NCBI GenBank assembly: GCA_046728975.1
Contig: JBKPFU010000103.1
Location: 1-7,294 of the forward strand
Source of the DNA: JBKPFU01 sp046728975
GTDB taxonomy: Bacteria > Actinomycetota > Thermoleophilia > Gaiellales > Gaiellaceae
DNA: 7,294 nucleotides
Direction of reading: 5' to 3'
Shown here: one piece after another, positions 5,967 to 7,294 of the stretch
How positions within the stretch are numbered: position 1 is the first letter of the stretch
Layout: every line of letters starts with the position of its first letter
Program-made: the position numbers and the translations under genes
Notes under the pieces: model-generated
Database searches by the model: none
Told to the model about the DNA's origin: nothing
Seen by the model: only the letters and a program-made list of their open reading frames with translations

Positions 5967-6010
5967 GCAGCGTTTCCGGGAGTGCGAGATATGAGCGAAG
6001 GAGGTGCCAA

Positions 6011-7294
6011 CTAAGTCCTTTCGCGAAAGCGTCCGAGAGCCATGAGCGGAAAGTGCAGGCGGTACAAGTGGTAGCGGATCATGAAATCGAGCGGGAAGCC
6101 GGTTCCGGTGTAGTGCTGGTCCTCCCAGTCGCCGTCAGGTCGTTGTGCGTTGCAAAGCCAATCGACGGCCCGGCGGGCGGCGCGTCCCGCGTCGCCGGAC
6201 GCGGCGTAGCCTAGTAGCGCCCAGGCAGTCTGTGAAGCACTAGGCGTACCCCGGCCGCGGTACGCCGGATCCGCGTAGGAGCGGATGTCTTCACCGAAGC
6301 TTCCGTCGCGGCGCTGGACGGAGTCGAGCCACGCGACGGCGCGGCGGACCGACGGCTCCTGCGGGTCGATTCCGCACGCCTCGAGAGCGGGCAGAGCCGC
6401 GGCCGTTCCGTAGATGTGGTTGACCCCCCAGCGGCCGAACCACGAGCCGTCCTTCTCCTGCTCGGAGAGCAGCCAGTCGATACCTCTCTCGACCGCGTGT
6501 CGGTACTCGGGCTCGGGCGCAAGCACCTCCAGCGCATGGGCCGTGACGTCGGCAGTCGGCTCGTCGGTCACCTTGCCGAAGTCGCAGAACGGGAGCTTGT
6601 AGAGCCAGAAGGCATCGTTGTCGACGTCGAAGGCTCCCCAGCCGCCGCCCTTCGACTGCATGCCGACGATCCAGTCCAGTCCGCGCGAGACCGCTTCGCG
6701 CCCCCGTCGACAGCGGCGGAGCGCGAGCGCGACGACCGCCGTGTCGTCAACGTCCGGATAAAGGTCGTTCTCGAACTCGAACGCCCAGCCTCCTGGAGCG
6801 AGGTCCGGCGTCCGCGCGGCCCAGTCCCCCTTCACGGTCACTTCTTGGGAGAGGAGCCATTCCGCGGCACGGACGAGCGCGGGGTGCTCCGGGCCGAGCC
6901 CGGCGTCGCGGAGGGCGAGCACCGCCAGCGCCGTGTCCCAGACCGGCGACTGGCAGGCCTCGGGCCTGAGCCGGTCGCCCTCGTCGATCGTGAATCCCTC
7001 CCAGCCCTCGACGGCCCGCCGCAGCGTCGCGTCCTCGAAGCCGTGGCCGAGCGCCGCAAGCATCAGGATCGACCAGACCCACGGCGGCTGGATCCCGCCC
7101 CAGGAGCCGTCGGCCTCCTGGTGCTCGCGCACCCAGCGCTCGGCTGCGGCGATCGCGCGACGACGCAGCGTGCCCGGCCGCGGTGCAGTCGATCTGGCGG
7201 GCCTCGCACCGATCTCGCGCAGGTCGAGGTCCGCGGCGCGCACGGGGCGGAGCGCGGCAACGACCGAGAGCGGCACGAACGTTCCCCGCGCCCA
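6011..7294 (-). CDS. shc: squalene-hopene cyclase, C-terminal 427 residues (5' end beyond window)
   Basis: Class II triterpene cyclase (HpnF) that cyclises squalene to hopene at the membrane. The frame is open to the window edge and opens with W-A-R-G-T-F-V-P-L, as in the interior of cyclases, so about 200 N-terminal residues lie outside. The catalytic D-V-D-D-T-A is encoded at 6743-6754 (fragment residues 181-184), preceded by P-G-G-W-A-F-E-F-E-N. QW repeats recur: Q-E-A-D-G-S-W-G, Q-S-K-G-G-G-W-G, Q-E-K-D-G-S-W-F-G-R-W and Q-R-R-D-G-S-F-G, ending Q-R-P-D-G-D-W-E-D with the family-typical T-G-T-G-F-P-L-D-F and Y-H-L-Y-R-L-H-F-P-L-M-A-L-G-R-F tail. The distance from DxDD to the C terminus (about 245 residues) matches known cyclases. 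It ends TAG at 6011-6013. Position directly before hpnH and hpnG fits the hopanoid role rather than another terpene cyclase. Confidence 0.96.
   Translation of the reverse strand, partial: WARGTFVPLSVVAALRPVRAADLDLREIGARPARSTAPRPGTLRRRAIAAAERWVREHQEADGSWGGIQPPWVWSILMLAALGHGFEDATLRRAVEGWEGFTIDEGDRLRPEACQSPVWDTALAVLALRDAGLGPEHPALVRAAEWLLSQEVTVKGDWAARTPDLAPGGWAFEFENDLYPDVDDTAVVALALRRCRRGREAVSRGLDWIVGMQSKGGGWGAFDVDNDAFWLYKLPFCDFGKVTDEPTADVTAHALEVLAPEPEYRHAVERGIDWLLSEQEKDGSWFGRWGVNHIYGTAAALPALEACGIDPQEPSVRRAVAWLDSVQRRDGSFGEDIRSYADPAYRGRGTPSASQTAWALLGYAASGDAGRAARRAVDWLCNAQRPDGDWEDQHYTGTGFPLDFMIRYHLYRLHFPLMALGRFRERT

Noticed and set aside
5982..6010. Possible promoter just after the shc stop (TTGGCA followed by CATATC/TATCTC on the minus strand)
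   Set aside because: Spacing between the would-be -35 and -10 boxes is only about 12-13 bases and the -10 match is poor.
5991..6014. Seven-codon plus-strand mini-ORF (ATG to TAA) containing a GGAGG sequence
   Set aside because: Too short, on the strand opposite all genes, and the GGAGG leads to no credible plus-strand gene.
6018..6029. 12-bp perfect palindrome CTTTCGCGAAAG near the shc stop
   Set aside because: It lies within the shc coding end (Phe-Arg-Glu-Arg codons), has no loop for an RNA hairpin and no second copy in the window, so chance is the simplest explanation.

Overview
The window is GC-rich and bacterial. Every gene I can support lies on the minus strand, so transcription runs from position 7294 towards 1. 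GC-rich codon use, many GTG starts, tight 4-bp GTGA gene overlaps and the gene content (hopanoid genes, MEP pathway, CopC-CopD fusion) suggest a high-GC actinobacterium, perhaps a deep-branching one such as Thermoleophilia. That placement is inference; no rRNA or marker tree was available.

Right half (7294 to 2976), in transcription order: squalene-hopene cyclase (5' end cut off by the window edge), a 170-bp leader with a long inverted repeat, the radical SAM enzyme HpnH, a compact HpnG-like nucleosidase, the MEP-pathway reductase IspH, and a divergent YjbQ-fold protein. From hpnH onward the genes overlap. Together they make an extended-hopanoid unit: IspH yields isoprenoid precursors, the cyclase makes the hopane skeleton, HpnH attaches the 5'-deoxyadenosyl group, and HpnG removes adenine to start the C35 side chain.

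Left half (2944 to 47): four membrane-associated genes. Three are small membrane proteins that I do not recognise (221, 96 and 194 aa). The fourth is a fused CopC-CopD copper protein whose mature N terminus is the copper-binding histidine. The 194-aa protein has several histidines in or next to its membrane segments and is translationally coupled to copCD, so the set may handle copper or a metal cofactor at the membrane.

At the extreme left (47 to 1) a further minus-strand gene starts inside the copCD stop codon. Its first 15 residues contain a Rossmann motif (GGAGFLG) typical of NAD-dependent sugar epimerases/dehydratases. There is no rRNA, tRNA, CRISPR array, insertion sequence or other mobile element that I can support.
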